Part shown: piece after piece, positions 12,401-23,545 of the stretch
Layout: every line of letters begins with the position of its first letter
Numbering within the stretch: position 1 is the stretch's first letter
From: Eopsaltria australis
Taxonomy: Eukaryota; Chordata; Aves; Passeriformes; Petroicidae
NCBI GenBank assembly: GCA_034509425.1
Contig: JAVTVJ010000001.1
Coordinates: 9,948,001-10,012,000 of the forward strand
Reading direction: 5' to 3'
DNA length: 64,000 nucleotides
Notes under the pieces: generated by a model
Databases searched by the model: none
Seen by the model: only the letters and a program-made list of their open reading frames with translations
What the model was told of the DNA's origin: nothing
Position numbers and translations under genes: made by a program

Positions 12401-15339
12401 GACTCCTTCTTCCCATCCTCTAAGGGACCCAACTCTTCCATTCAGTGGGACTGTGAGGTCTAGACCCCATCTCACTTTGAGTCGTCTCTGACAGGCTACT
12501 GTGCTGTGCAAGTGCTGTGCTGCTCCTACAGTCCTCATACCTAGCTGTTGCAGAACAGCAGAAAACTCTGCGTCACTGAGTTGATGTTAACAATTTAAGC
12601 AGATGAGTAATGCATGGAAGTCTGTGAGACAAGTATACACTTTATTATTTCTCAGATGTATATGCAAAAAGCATTGTAGGAGGTCCAATAAGATATATTG
12701 AATATTACCCTTACCTACCTCTTTTCCCAACTATTACTTAATTCAGTGGAAGTGGAAATTTGTCTTAAGGAGAAACTTGAAGGAGAGAGTAGAAGCTTTA
12801 TCTATCAATCAGAAAGCTGCCCCAAGTTTAAGAGACGGTGTGATAGATAAGAAGAAATTAATTGTATTCATTCATTATGAATAATAAATGTTAGAAGCAT
12901 GCAGCACTGCAGATACTGTATGAAACTCATCAGTTTATCTGAGTAAAAGTTCATGATGTGTTCTTGTTCAGACACGGAGCTGATTTGAGTCAAAACTTTA
13001 AAGTGGAATTACAAACCTTTTCAAACATCAGCCCTCTGAGTCAGACAGGATTCTGATCAAAACTCCTTGTAAATATAAAGTGTCATGTCACTCCAGTTCC
13101 AAATACCTCTTCAAATTCCTTTGGACAGTTTCCCATTACTTTAGCTCATGGTCATCCCTCTGTCAAACCAAGCTGTGCTGCGCATCTGCTAGCAATCATA
13201 CATAAATATCAATGACTGAATCCCAGTGTCTTGGCTTCCAAGTAGTTTCAGAAAGGACCCTTCATGTCCCACGATTCTCCTTCTGAAGTTTCATCTGCTC
13301 TGCTTATCTCTTTCTCAAGAAACAGCCTCACACAAGAACAGCAAACTCCTTTCCTGTAGCAGTCTAGCCGCTTTCCTAGACATGCTCATTTCCTCTGCAG
13401 ATACCACATGAGAACTGCTATGGAGTTGGCCAAAATGATAAGCAGATGCTGCTCAGCCTTGGTGCCTAGATCTGCATCGCTCTTGCAGGGGTGGAAAGGA
13501 AGGCTTCCTTCCTTATCTGATGGCCCCTGCTTTCTTCTGACAGCCTAAGTATAAGGTAGTGCATCATTCTTTTCCCGTGAGGAAGTGCTCCTATCCTCTA
13601 AAGACACAAGATGGCTCTTGCTCCCTCGGTGGACAGTGTTTTGCACTAACCTGAGAGGTAAAGGACCAGGTCTGTAAGTCTTTTCTTCTCACATAATTTC
13701 TGAGCAATGGATAGAAAGAGCATTTAATAGAAAGAGTGCTAGATATAGATAAACATCTCTCAGACTCTCTGGGGTAAAGATTGTGTCTCGTATTTCTCAA
13801 TATTGATGGGCAACTTTCTTCTGATCCATAGTAGTTCATTGGTGAGGGCTCTGGTTCCCCTGTATAAAGTACATAAACTAGAAAGGGTGTTAGGACTTTC
13901 CTCAGTAATGCAAGAAGTGTATTTACAATTGCCATTCAGGGCTAGACTGTGATCTGCTGCTTATAGGAGACACCACCCTGGGGCAGAATTGATGCGTGGG
14001 GTGGCTTTCAGGAGCTTTGTTCATCACTGGAAGCACAGTTTGCCCATGCTATCCTGGACATCCCTCCTTTTGGACACACTCTTGCAAAACATGCTCTTCC
14101 GTGAGAGACCTGATCCTAAGCATTTTTCATTGTCAGTGTTTAATCTCCAGTTTCCTTTGCTGAAGGGTCAGTCTCATCTCTGCAATGCTATGTGCCATTC
14201 AAGAGGAGATGGGCCCCTCTCACACGCTGGTCCCTCTTGGCACAGCTATTCTCCTGAAGTGACACCACTCCAGAGTATGAGGAAAAAAAAAGACAGCACG
14301 GCACTTTTAAGCTGTCACGAAGTAAGAAAGGCTCCTTTCATTTTATGTTTTGTTATATAGCAGAAAAAATCTGTCACTTTGCAGGATGCTTGCAGCAAAC
14401 AGCTTTAAAAACTGAATAAGTTGTTCAGCTTTATTTAGTTTTTAATCACTCAGCAGCTGTTTACTCCACAATTCACAGGTACATTTATATTCCCTTTTAG
14501 TTGAGGTTGTCACTTATCTTCCTTTCTAGCCCTGAATTCCCAGCTGAGTGGAAGGGTATGTTCCTCTGCAGATAGGACTCATGCATGGAAATCAGATGGG
14601 TTACAAATGCAGCACACCCAACCCCCAGTCCAGCACTCAGGGTAAGTACCCCAGAACCAGCTAGAGATTGCTGGTTCAACAGCTAACCCCTTCCAATGGG
14701 AAAATGGACATGGTCAGGAAGGAATGTGAAGAGACCTTTTTTAACATGAGAATGATGGTCATCCTCTAGTGCCTCAGTTTAGCTCAATGGGAGGTTGCTG
14801 TTCCACTACTGGGGAAAAATATGGGGCACTTAAGGATTTGGGTTTTGCAGGAATGGCAAGATGCAGCGAATCTCTGTGGAGCTAGGAGGAGATCTCTTGT
14901 TGTACTCCTGCAAAAGCCTGAGGCTCTTGGGGTGCACGCTTTCATCTCTAAACGGGCCTCTTAAAACAGAATTCACAAGTGCATTCCAGTAATAAGTAAT
15001 GTGATATTGTCATGTGGGCGAGCAACCCGATGGTAGTTAATGGTGTTTCTACCTCTCTGCCATGCTCTGAGTAATGACTTGGCCTTAAAAACACACCAGA
15101 GCTCCCAATGGGAAGGAAATCCCCAGGGCTGATCATTTTGGAGAATGAAAAGATTCCAAATGGGTGCTAATATTTCACAAGAGAGGCTTTCAAATGAATG
15201 AAATGCATCTTGGATATTAATAGTGAAGTGTATGATCATTACCACCAAGATGGTTTTTGCCAATATTTTAAACAGAAAATGAAAGCATGTGCAGATTATA
15301 GGGAATTTTCCCTTTTTTTATTGAAAAAACACACTGCAC

Positions 15340-15347
15340 ATGCAAAT
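15340..15347 (+). promoter_or_regulatory. Octamer-type ATGCAAAT motif (possible POU site)
   Basis: An exact 'atgcaaat' is followed directly by 'taa', with 'taattaat' about 100 bases downstream. POU-domain factors bind this octamer. The motif will also occur by chance, so its interest comes only from the surrounding motif-rich, repeat-free block. Confidence 0.25.
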
Positions 15348-16019
15348 TAAAACTGCACTCACCACTGCAAGACTATAACATTTTTGGCACATGTACTCAG
15401 TGTGCATAAATGTTGGCTGTATTTAAGTTCTCCTAGACATATATAATTAATGAAATACATTTGTGTATAGCCTCATTTTGTGAGCAGCCTAAATTTAGAC
15501 GGCCTATCCGTTTGCAATGTAAATCTTCATATTGGTTGGTATATTAAATGTTAATGCTTGTGCTAATTTTTAGTCTCTAACCTTAAGGCAGGTCACACAT
15601 TGCTTTATTAAAATAAAAGAAAGAAGATTAATTTAGTCACTGGAGTCAACAATTAAAAGAACATGAGAGTTTGGACAAAAAAGTAAGGAAATGATAACTT
15701 AATGGCAAAAGGCATGTCCTCCAACAGCTAGGCACCATGGTGTGATCCTTATTTACTTTTATAGTGCACCCCATTGTGCCTATGTGTTGGAAGACATATG
15801 TCATGTTTCATCCTCAAGGGCCTAAGTGTGAATTTCCTGTTATTTTTTTCACAACTTTAAAAGTTGTTTCAATGAAGTTTTTGTTGGAAGAACTTTAGTA
15901 AAATGTGTTTTATATACTGTCTGTGGCTAGCCGGGAAAAAATTGCAGCCCCAGAGGAAAATAACAAAGAAAGCCTACAGCCCAAAGGAAAGGAAGGAGAG
16001 GGCTGTGAATGGAATGGAG

Positions 16020-16330
16020 CTTTAGCTGGGCTGGGAGCGAGGACGGTGGCCCTCACCCCTGGATAGCTCCATGCGCAGGATCACCAGCTAGCAAGGACCT
16101 GTAGCCCCCACCAGCTCCATGGAGCTGTGCAGCCTTTTCCCTGTCCCAGAGGGAGGGATGCCTTGAATATCCATGGTTGTGCTCACACATGGCAGGTTTC
16201 TTTGGCCTTTTTGCTGGTGAACTCTCCAGAGCTGATGTGCACACCGTTGCAGTGAGCACGCAGGCTTCCCTGGAGAAGGCTGCATCCGCCTCTCACGGGT
16301 AGACTCCTTTGATCCCCATGGAGCAGGATC
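16020..16330. other. GC-rich island, unassigned
   Basis: The block is richer in G and C than its flanks and contains a perfect 16-bp palindrome 'cagctccatggagctg' (16112-16127). CpG dinucleotides stay sparse, so it is not a convincing CpG island. It could be a decayed LTR or another old insertion, but no terminal repeats, polyadenylation layout or retroviral coding motif supports that. Confidence 0.4.
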
Positions 16331-16859
16331 CCACCTGGAAACATCCAGGTCTTTTTCAGAACAGGGAGACTGTGTAAACTGTCATCATTTTTTTTGCCAC
16401 ACCAAGAGGTAATTAGTACCCTGATTTAATGCAAAAGCAAACGTGAAAAACCATTTTACTCTACCAGATTCTTTTTTTAAAATAGGGTTTTCACTGGAAA
16501 TTTCTTAGTCTTGAGTAAATACTTTCAAAGCTGTTTATAAGGTCTTTGAAATCCCCATCTAGTGCCTTAAAACAGAATCTCTGATATACAATTTTTCCTC
16601 CAGTTATGCCAAATATAGCAAGAAAATGCATGGAAGCAGAGCATACTCAACTTTATGTCCTCTGATTTTCAAAAATTACCTATCTAACTTCAGTGAGCAA
16701 AACTTCACCAACAAAGCTCTTCAGCACCAAAATTCTGTACAAATGCCTTTTAAATGTTTGAAATTTTCTAGAATTAGGCTGTCACTTTTGCAAATGTTCT
16801 GTGAAATTTTAGCAGCAATTACTACTGAGGAAAACGTTTCAAAGAAAAGAATTCTAAAA

Positions 16860-16892
16860 AAAGGAGCAGAGGGGGAAAAAAAAAAGAAAGAA
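16860..16892 (+). repeat. Purine-rich low-complexity tract
   Basis: The G/A-only run includes 'gggggaaaaaaaaaagaaag'. It is simple sequence with no other assignable role. Confidence 0.75.
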
Positions 16893-18206
16893 ATAATCTT
16901 GCAACACTAGCTTGGGAGTCAGAACTCCCTTGAAGTGGAAATGAAGCCTGATCCTACGTGTGAGAAGCTGCACAGACGCGGGTCTCCCTGTGGGGTCTGA
17001 CCTGTGCGACCCCACGAAGCCCCTTGGCTTCACTGCTTCCTGAGCCCCTGACCATTTGTTATGTAGGGAACCATCCACATGTGCATGGTTGGGTTGCTGG
17101 TCCAAACTCTCTCTGTCTGTGTTTTAATTGTTTAATTTTTTTTTTTTCCACTGAGTGGATCTTTCCTGTGAGTTTCTGGGCATTAGTATATTAATAGGAA
17201 TGAATGAGTAAGAACGTACTCTGCATTGGAAGTAAAAACAGGATAACTGATAAATTTGGTGTGAAACCAGTGCATTCTCCATCTAACAACACAGAAACAA
17301 CTGGTCCATTTTAGGATTTATTCTTCCAAGAGAGATCATGCCCCAGGAGGACACATTAGTTCCTAGGTAATTTACAAAAACAAAACATTCATTCTTAACA
17401 CAAATACAAGAATACCTGCTTCCATATCAAACCTACTCACTCCATGGCTAATTGAAAGCTTTCTAAACAAGCATTTCATTCTGCTGGCTCCAAAATAACT
17501 GGCACTTATGGCTTTGACTTAGTGGCATAAACTATAAACAGTAGCAGCAGACACTTCAAAAATAAAAGAATTATGTATTAAAAACACAGAAGAAAGAGTC
17601 CAGAGTCTTCCTTCTGAAATGCCAGCTCCAATCTGTATAGAGCCAGTGGTAAATTACCCACCTGTATTCACTTACTTAACATTAAAAAACACTTATACAT
17701 CATTACACTTTTGTACCATATTAGTGAAAATGAATGCTAGAGCAATATGAGGTAAACATTGCTAATGTGGGAGAAGGCTGCTTATATCTTCTAATGATAG
17801 GATTAACTATGGCAGTGATAGATACACCATGCTCCTTTGAACCCTGGCTCACCACCGAAAAAGCCACGTGGCAGCACAAAGAGACTTGCTCAGCCAAAAC
17901 AGGCTTTTCTCCTGCTTTTTGAGATCACTGCAACAAAGCAGGTTCACCGGCTTAAAATAGCCTGTCACTACCCTGAGTGGCATCCTGGGGATCCAGGGGC
18001 TTCTGTGCATTTGATTGACTTTAATATTGTTTTCTGTCACCTATAAATCTTTTCCTCTTTAACGCAATTTGAAAGTAAAATAAGGAAGTGGTTCATTTAA
18101 TAAATATTTTGTTAGTGCATTTCTTACAGCAGTTCTTTGACACTCAGTTGAGTATTCCAGCACTCCCACCCATCAGTTTGAAAATGCCAGTGCCTGACTT
18201 AGAGCA

Positions 18207-18250
18207 GGGGCCTGATCTGAAGCCCACTGGTGTCAGCAGAAAGTCACCCC
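18207..18250 (+). mobile_element. Remnant of an old palindromic amniote repeat
   Basis: The words 'ggggcctgatctgaagccca' followed by 'ctggtgtcag' resemble the terminal part of a palindromic repeat common in sauropsid genomes ('gggcctgat...agccca...gtca'). A possible weak opposite arm ending in 'ttggcccc' lies near 18271-18280. The assignment is by pattern memory and the copy is short. Confidence 0.4.
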
Positions 18251-19553
18251 CTAAAAATGGGAGGTGTTTTATTGGCCCCACCTGCCCACAAAACACAGAG
18301 TATTAGAGAGAGCAGCCATGAGAACGATGGCAGCTTGGACACAGCACCTCTGGGAATTCCTGTACTGGACCTGAACCTCTGGTTAATATTGCACAAACCT
18401 TTCAGACAACACAGCCCATGCCATACTTAGCAGCCATGCCTGCCTGCTCTCCACCCAGGCTGCTTTTTTGGGTGGACCCTTTAGCATGCTATGTGGTGCT
18501 TGGGAGGGCTGATGTTTCTGTCTTGAGGGCAAGATTGCTTTCTATTTATTCCCACCCAAGGCATGCAAATAAAACGGCACCAGGACCATGCACTGTGTAT
18601 TCCACTAAACCACACGTGCTCAGTTGCAGAATTGCTCTATCCGTGTGCCCACAACCTCATCCTCTAAAAAGGGGCAGGATGGCAGCAGAATCTGAGTAGA
18701 ATTAAATTAAGTCAAGCCACCCACTTCTTAACATTAAATCCCACTAAATTTCTCTTTTGCACACTCTTCACAAAGCTCCTCTGCCTCCACAGCCTTGTAG
18801 GGATTCCCACCCCTGCCCTGCAGGCCTCTGGAGAGGTCTGAGGGGCCAGAAGGGATGCAAAAGCCAACTGCAGACTGGTGCTGCTTCCTGCTATGGAGGC
18901 AGCACATCTCCACGGGGCACCGCAGGGCACCTCGCTGCAAGGACTCTGGAAGGTTCAGGCTAATCTTCAAGGGGAAAAAAAAAAGCCTATCTGAAAAATG
19001 GAGAAGAGATAATAACACTTGTGGCTGTACAAGCGAAGATAACGGCAAAAATAATCAAATCTCATGCTCCTGGGAGGAAACTAATTGCACACAGGGGTCA
19101 GGAAGACATTTTCATCCACTGTTGAGCTTTGCACAGTTGGCTGCTGCGGTGTTATTATGAAAGAGCGAAGTGGAAGGGGGAAACGGGAGTTTGCTTGTGT
19201 TGTTTGTTGCTTTTTTTTTTTGCTGAAGAGATGGAGGGAAAGGCAAGAGTGGCTCTTGTTTGCCCTTAAGCATCAAGAGCTGGCTGGCGTCAGAGGCGTA
19301 ATACTGGGCTGGATGGATACAGTATGGCAACACGGATGTGTCCGATGGATTGGGGAAGTGGGATGCATCTCTCCATGCGCACACATCTGCTATCCCTCAC
19401 TTGTGAATGTTACTCCAGATGGTAATCAAGAAGGTGGTTTTATAACCCACATTAAGAGGACTGTCTGCTGACAAGTTATGTGTTTTCTTCCCTTGAGTAC
19501 ATGCTGTTAAGATGGATAAGTGCAAATGGTTGAAATTTGGTTGTTAACTCTGA

Positions 19554-19730
19554 ATAATAATAATACTTTGCATTTCTATTGCATCTTCCATCCTAGGATC
19601 TCAAAGCACTTTGAAAACACTAATTAACTAAATCTTACCACACTGCTGTGAAGCAGGTAATTATTATTACCATTTTTTACAGAAAAAGAAGCTTTGTCAT
19701 AGTGAAAGAGAATTTCCCTGGGTCACCAAA
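19554..19730 (+). mobile_element. MIR-like / L2-tail ancient SINE fragment
   Basis: The sequence follows the outline of the old CORE-SINE/L2 3' module: 'atctcaaagcactttgaaaa', then a 'taattaactaa...ctt' stretch, 'ctgtgaagcaggtaattatt', 'accattttttacag', and finally 'ccctgggtcacc'. In the family this corresponds to the module reading broadly 'tattatccccattttacag ... aaggtcac'. Its divergence is high, as expected for an insertion predating bird radiation. MIR and L2 tails share this module, so the exact family is unresolved. Confidence 0.6.
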
Positions 19731-20800
19731 GAACCAAAAATAATCAAGAAATAATGATGACTTCTCAAAGTAAATTAGAAACTTTGCATTAATTTCCTGG
19801 AAATTAATTTAGTTTTTTTGTTTTTTCCTAATGAATAAATTGAGCCAATCTTCATACATTTTCAACTTTTGAAAACTTCTTTTTTGGGACTAAAACACTA
19901 AAAAGAAACTCAAATCTTGCACTTTTCATTCTTGCTGAGCAACCAGAAAAATATCAGTCAAGAATGAAAATGAGCTATGGAAAGCTGAGTTACTTTAGAA
20001 ATAGTTTGATGATTGCAATTAATTAATAATAAGAACATGGTGCAAACCCATGTCAGCTTCAGTGTCAATTCCCATTTCTTTTGGCCTCATCAAAGAATTC
20101 ATTACTCTCTTTCCTACCCCCTGGAAAAAAAATGCAATGTGTTTGTGAGGACTAGAAGACTAGTTTTTATCCCACTTTTCTATTTTTTTTCTTGTCATCT
20201 GTTTAAAAACACCCTCCAAATGTGCTGCTGAAGGCTGAGACTTCATAGACAATAGGCTCATAAACTTGCATAAATGAGAAAGAGAGAGCAAGACCAAGTT
20301 TCAGTGTTGATTTTTTGCCCGTTGAATAATATCAGTTATTTGATTTTCAGACCCAGAATCCATTCTTAAATTAGAGAAGGATGTTGCAGCCCGTCAAAGA
20401 ATCGAAGACAAATTTTGCTAATCCTTCTGAGAGGTGAGACAATGGTAATGGGGGGTAAGGAATGACGTCTGGGTGGGCAATATTGCCTGTTCATTTCCTC
20501 GGCTTAGCTACTGATTGTCACTCTTGTGCCTCAGAGATGCCCATAAGCTTCCAGGGAGACTGCATGAAGGTAGAGCAGCTTAATTATGTAGGCTGCTATT
20601 TACTAGGTTTCAGCTGAATCCGTCAAACTAACTTTGCTTTAACCTGAGCCAGATTTGATTGTGAAGCCAATTTATTGACTGGTTTCTACTTTGGCAGTGC
20701 ATCCTTTGATTTAGGTACAGATACTTACCCGCCTGAAAAGTAGCAATGTTATGACACAATTTATATTTTAAAAAGCAGCATTACACGGAACATAATTTTA

Positions 20801-20831
20801 AAAAACAAACAAACAAACAAACAAACACAAC
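20801..20831 (+). repeat. (AAAC)n microsatellite
   Basis: Consecutive 'aaac' units follow a run of A and decay into 'acacaacaaaaa'. The pattern resembles a retroposon poly-A tail turned microsatellite, but no element is recognisable upstream. Confidence 0.92.
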
Positions 20832-21932
20832 AAAAAGCCCTTTGAATCTAGAATAATGGCTACCTGTAAGGCAGTAGCTCACTTGAGAGATTTTGCTCAA
20901 GTAACTTATAACTATCAGCAGAACCCCCTAGGGAATTACCGCTGTTTTTGCAGAAGCTGTTTGCAGTGGAATAAACAGACAAGTGCTCTATATATCATTT
21001 TAAGTAAGACAAATAAAGTTCTGCTTCCTCCTTACAACGATGTCATTGTCACTTATATAAGAATAATTCTGTGTGACTTTTTATGAATCTTTCCCCTGTG
21101 CAGAAGTACAATGGCCTAATTTCCTACACCGTGTATTATAAATAAACGTCCTTCTCCAGCAATGTATAGCCAAGCTGAAATGATCCCACCATGTACGGAG
21201 CACTCTGGAAATGCTAAGGTGAGCTTGAGTACCAGCTATGGGTGGAGGGAAGCCCCACCACCCCAGAAGAGGGTATGTCCATACCTTCTCCTTCCTGTGG
21301 AAAGTTTCCCATGGCTCAGGAATAGCTGATGGGAAGGCCTGGGGAAGCCACTCCCTTTGTCACAACTCATGGCATAGCTGGGATGTGATTTTATTTATTT
21401 TGGGTTTCAAAGAGGCGACATCAAATGCATGGGACTGGTGAGAGAAAAGAGGACAACGCCCTCTTTCCCATGTGACTGGCCACTTCTATTGCTAAGAAGA
21501 AACCTCAGATGGTAAAAACACGTTAAAAAATTAATAAAAAAAGCTAGAAAGTGTTATTCAAAATGTAATTTTAACACATTGTGAAGGGCTTTTAAGGGGA
21601 AATACGTGTGCGGAGGGCTCTTATCTCTCTAAGGCTCCAGCTAATGTAGCTGGCTGCCCAGGGGAATGCCAGAGGGAGAGAAAATGGGAGAAATGATATT
21701 AAAAGGGTGGGAACATTATTTTATAACTTAAAAAAAAATATTTGTTTTCCCCAGAGTCTTTCAGGTTGGTTTGCTCTTCTGGCTGCGTTTGATCTGCCAA
21801 TAGCAAAGCCCATCTCTGCAGTGATTGTGGAGCTCTGTCTGATATTCCCTGCGTGCCGAGAGCATGGGGATTTCATTTCATACATCATTTCCAGCGAATA
21901 CCCTCAGTACGAAGCACAGAGGAAATTTCTGT

Positions 21933-21987
21933 CATACACACGCGCGTACGCTCACATCTGTGTGTGCACACGTACATGTGTATGTGT
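21933..21987. repeat. Alternating pyrimidine-purine tracts (Z-DNA prone)
   Basis: Positions 21933-21950 alternate strictly (18 bases, including 'cgcgcg'), and 21959-21987 alternate strictly for 29 bases of TG/CA/CG/TA steps. Such tracts are the classic sequence type for left-handed Z-DNA under supercoiling. The CG steps are unusual in this CpG-poor window. It may simply be a decayed CA/TG microsatellite. Confidence 0.8.
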
Positions 21988-23224
21988 CCACATGAATCAA
22001 ATCATGCTTGGCAGAGAGATACCCTCTAGCTCTGGTTAAATTCATGTGATAAATTGTATTAGCCTGTGCCTTTCAGTGCACCACATGCACTATCCTGCCT
22101 ATTAATCTCTCTGCCTGGATCTTTTCTAGTGTCCTGAACCTCTGAGAGTGATTTCAAAAGGGTTGCCTTTAAAACAAATGGAAAAAAAGCAACCAGCAGA
22201 GTAACAGGGGAAGCTACCTTTTTCCTCATCACCTCCTCCAGAAAAAATTACACCAAACTTATGTCCTGGGACAGAAAGCATGCACAGAATGATCCATTTA
22301 TGGTCTAGTATTTTACAAGCTAACAGGGCTAGAAGGGTGCCCTGCAAATGGAGTATTTCTAATGGGGCACAGTCGAGCTTTTAGCTCTGAGGTATCAGAT
22401 ATTAGTATTCTCCTGGTTTGTACTTTCTAGAGGTTTCTGCAACAGCAGTTTTCTTTCTTCAGTCTTTTGAGTTCGGTTTAGCTAGGCTTGTGAAAAAAAA
22501 GGGGAAACTCTTTTGCTAAGGGAATGGATGCCAATATACAAACACACAAAATACACAAACCCCTTCAGATTTTGTGTGTAGGTAACCAAAAAGTGACACA
22601 GAGCAGTAGGAAAAAATCTGCATCTCTTCTTGAGATTATTTACATGTATTTTCACTACTTGGAACAAATCTGGCCATTCTCAACTCACAGGGAAAATTGC
22701 CTCAAACCTAGCCTATCATGACTTTCCTATGTTATTCTAATGTACTTTGAAATTACTACATGAGAAAATTCAATACAGATGCCACATGAAAGCCTTCATT
22801 TCACTGAATAATTTTTTGTCTATTCCTTATGGTCTTTCATTGTTTTATTGCATCACAGAGTGAATTAGTAGTCTTTGCACACTAAGATGTGTAATTTATA
22901 TTCCATTTGGAAACCAAGACAAAGGACTGCAACAAAACTCCTGAGTCAACTAAATCCTCAGAAATGCATGGGGCTGCCCCACCTGCCCACTATGGAGGGT
23001 GTAGGAGATACTGGTGTGGTAGTGTTACCCCTCTCCAGTGAGCAAGTACTATAGTTTCCTCACACTATGGGTGCTTGAGGGTCACAGCATATGTGCCACC
23101 CCTTTCCACTACTTCCAGAGGTGACTTTTTGGTTTAGGAGAGTTGGTAGGGCTCAAACTGACACCTCCACCTTGCATGGCTGTGTCATTCCCTCTCATGT
23201 GAAGTTTTATCTGTTCTCACTCAT

Positions 23225-23545
23225 ATCTTAAGGAGATAGCCTCTCTGTGGACAGCCTATTTCAATACCCAGCTTGCCTGTTTTAAGGAAAAAAATCATGG
23301 TATCTCTCCTAAACTTTTTCTTCCTTTGTTTGAGGCTGCTGCTTCTTGTTCTACCTTCTTGTACTAATGTGAAGAATTCCCTTACTTCATTAAAGGCACT
23401 TTTACATATTGGTAATGTCCCCAGTGAGTGATCTCTGTATAAATTCAGTTCTTCTGATATTTTCCCATATGTTTTATACTCTGATCTCGGTATCACTTTG
23501 GTGGTTAATCTCTGTATGTCCTCCAGTGCAGTGTCTAAGTGATGG
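23225..23545 (-). mobile_element. Very old CR1/L3-type LINE 3' fragment, minus orientation
   Basis: Read on the plus strand, several words occur in the order expected of the reverse complement of an ancient CR1-like 3' region: 'gtgaagaattcccttacttc', then 'ggtaatgtccccagtgag', 'aaattcagttcttctgatat', 'tttggtggttaatctctgta' and 'tgtcctccagtgcag'. The younger CR1 copies in this window carry the same ordered region in better-preserved form. Divergence is strong and the boundaries are approximate. It could alternatively belong to a related L3 lineage. Confidence 0.6.

Larger units (their letters stand above)
9481..19553. other. Noncoding block, no gene recognised
   Basis: Ten kilobases without a recognisable exon. 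Frames of 123-145 codons (for example 12054-12491 plus, 11773-12159 minus and 13989-14360 plus) lack domains, overlap on opposite strands and fit chance. Poly-A/T runs occur at 16875-16886 and 17136-17147. GC-richer islands lie at 16020-16330 and 18400-18960. An octamer-type motif and TAATTA-like motifs cluster around 15330-15660. Confidence 0.65.
19731..23224. other. Noncoding block, no gene recognised
   Basis: No supported exon. An AAAC microsatellite (20801-20831) and alternating pyrimidine-purine tracts (21933-21987) are the main structured sequence. A 3' splice-like tract sits before 'cag' at about 21753-21755, followed by an open frame that runs to 22039. No donor and no recognisable protein go with it. 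Confidence 0.65.

Noticed and set aside
12054..12491. 145-codon plus frame overlapping minus frames
   Set aside because: Several mutually exclusive frames on both strands in a GC-richer patch; typical of a local dip in stop-codon frequency.
16020..16330. GC-rich island considered as an LTR or CpG-island promoter
   Set aside because: CpG is sparse, no terminal repeat partner was found and no TATA/polyadenylation layout is visible.
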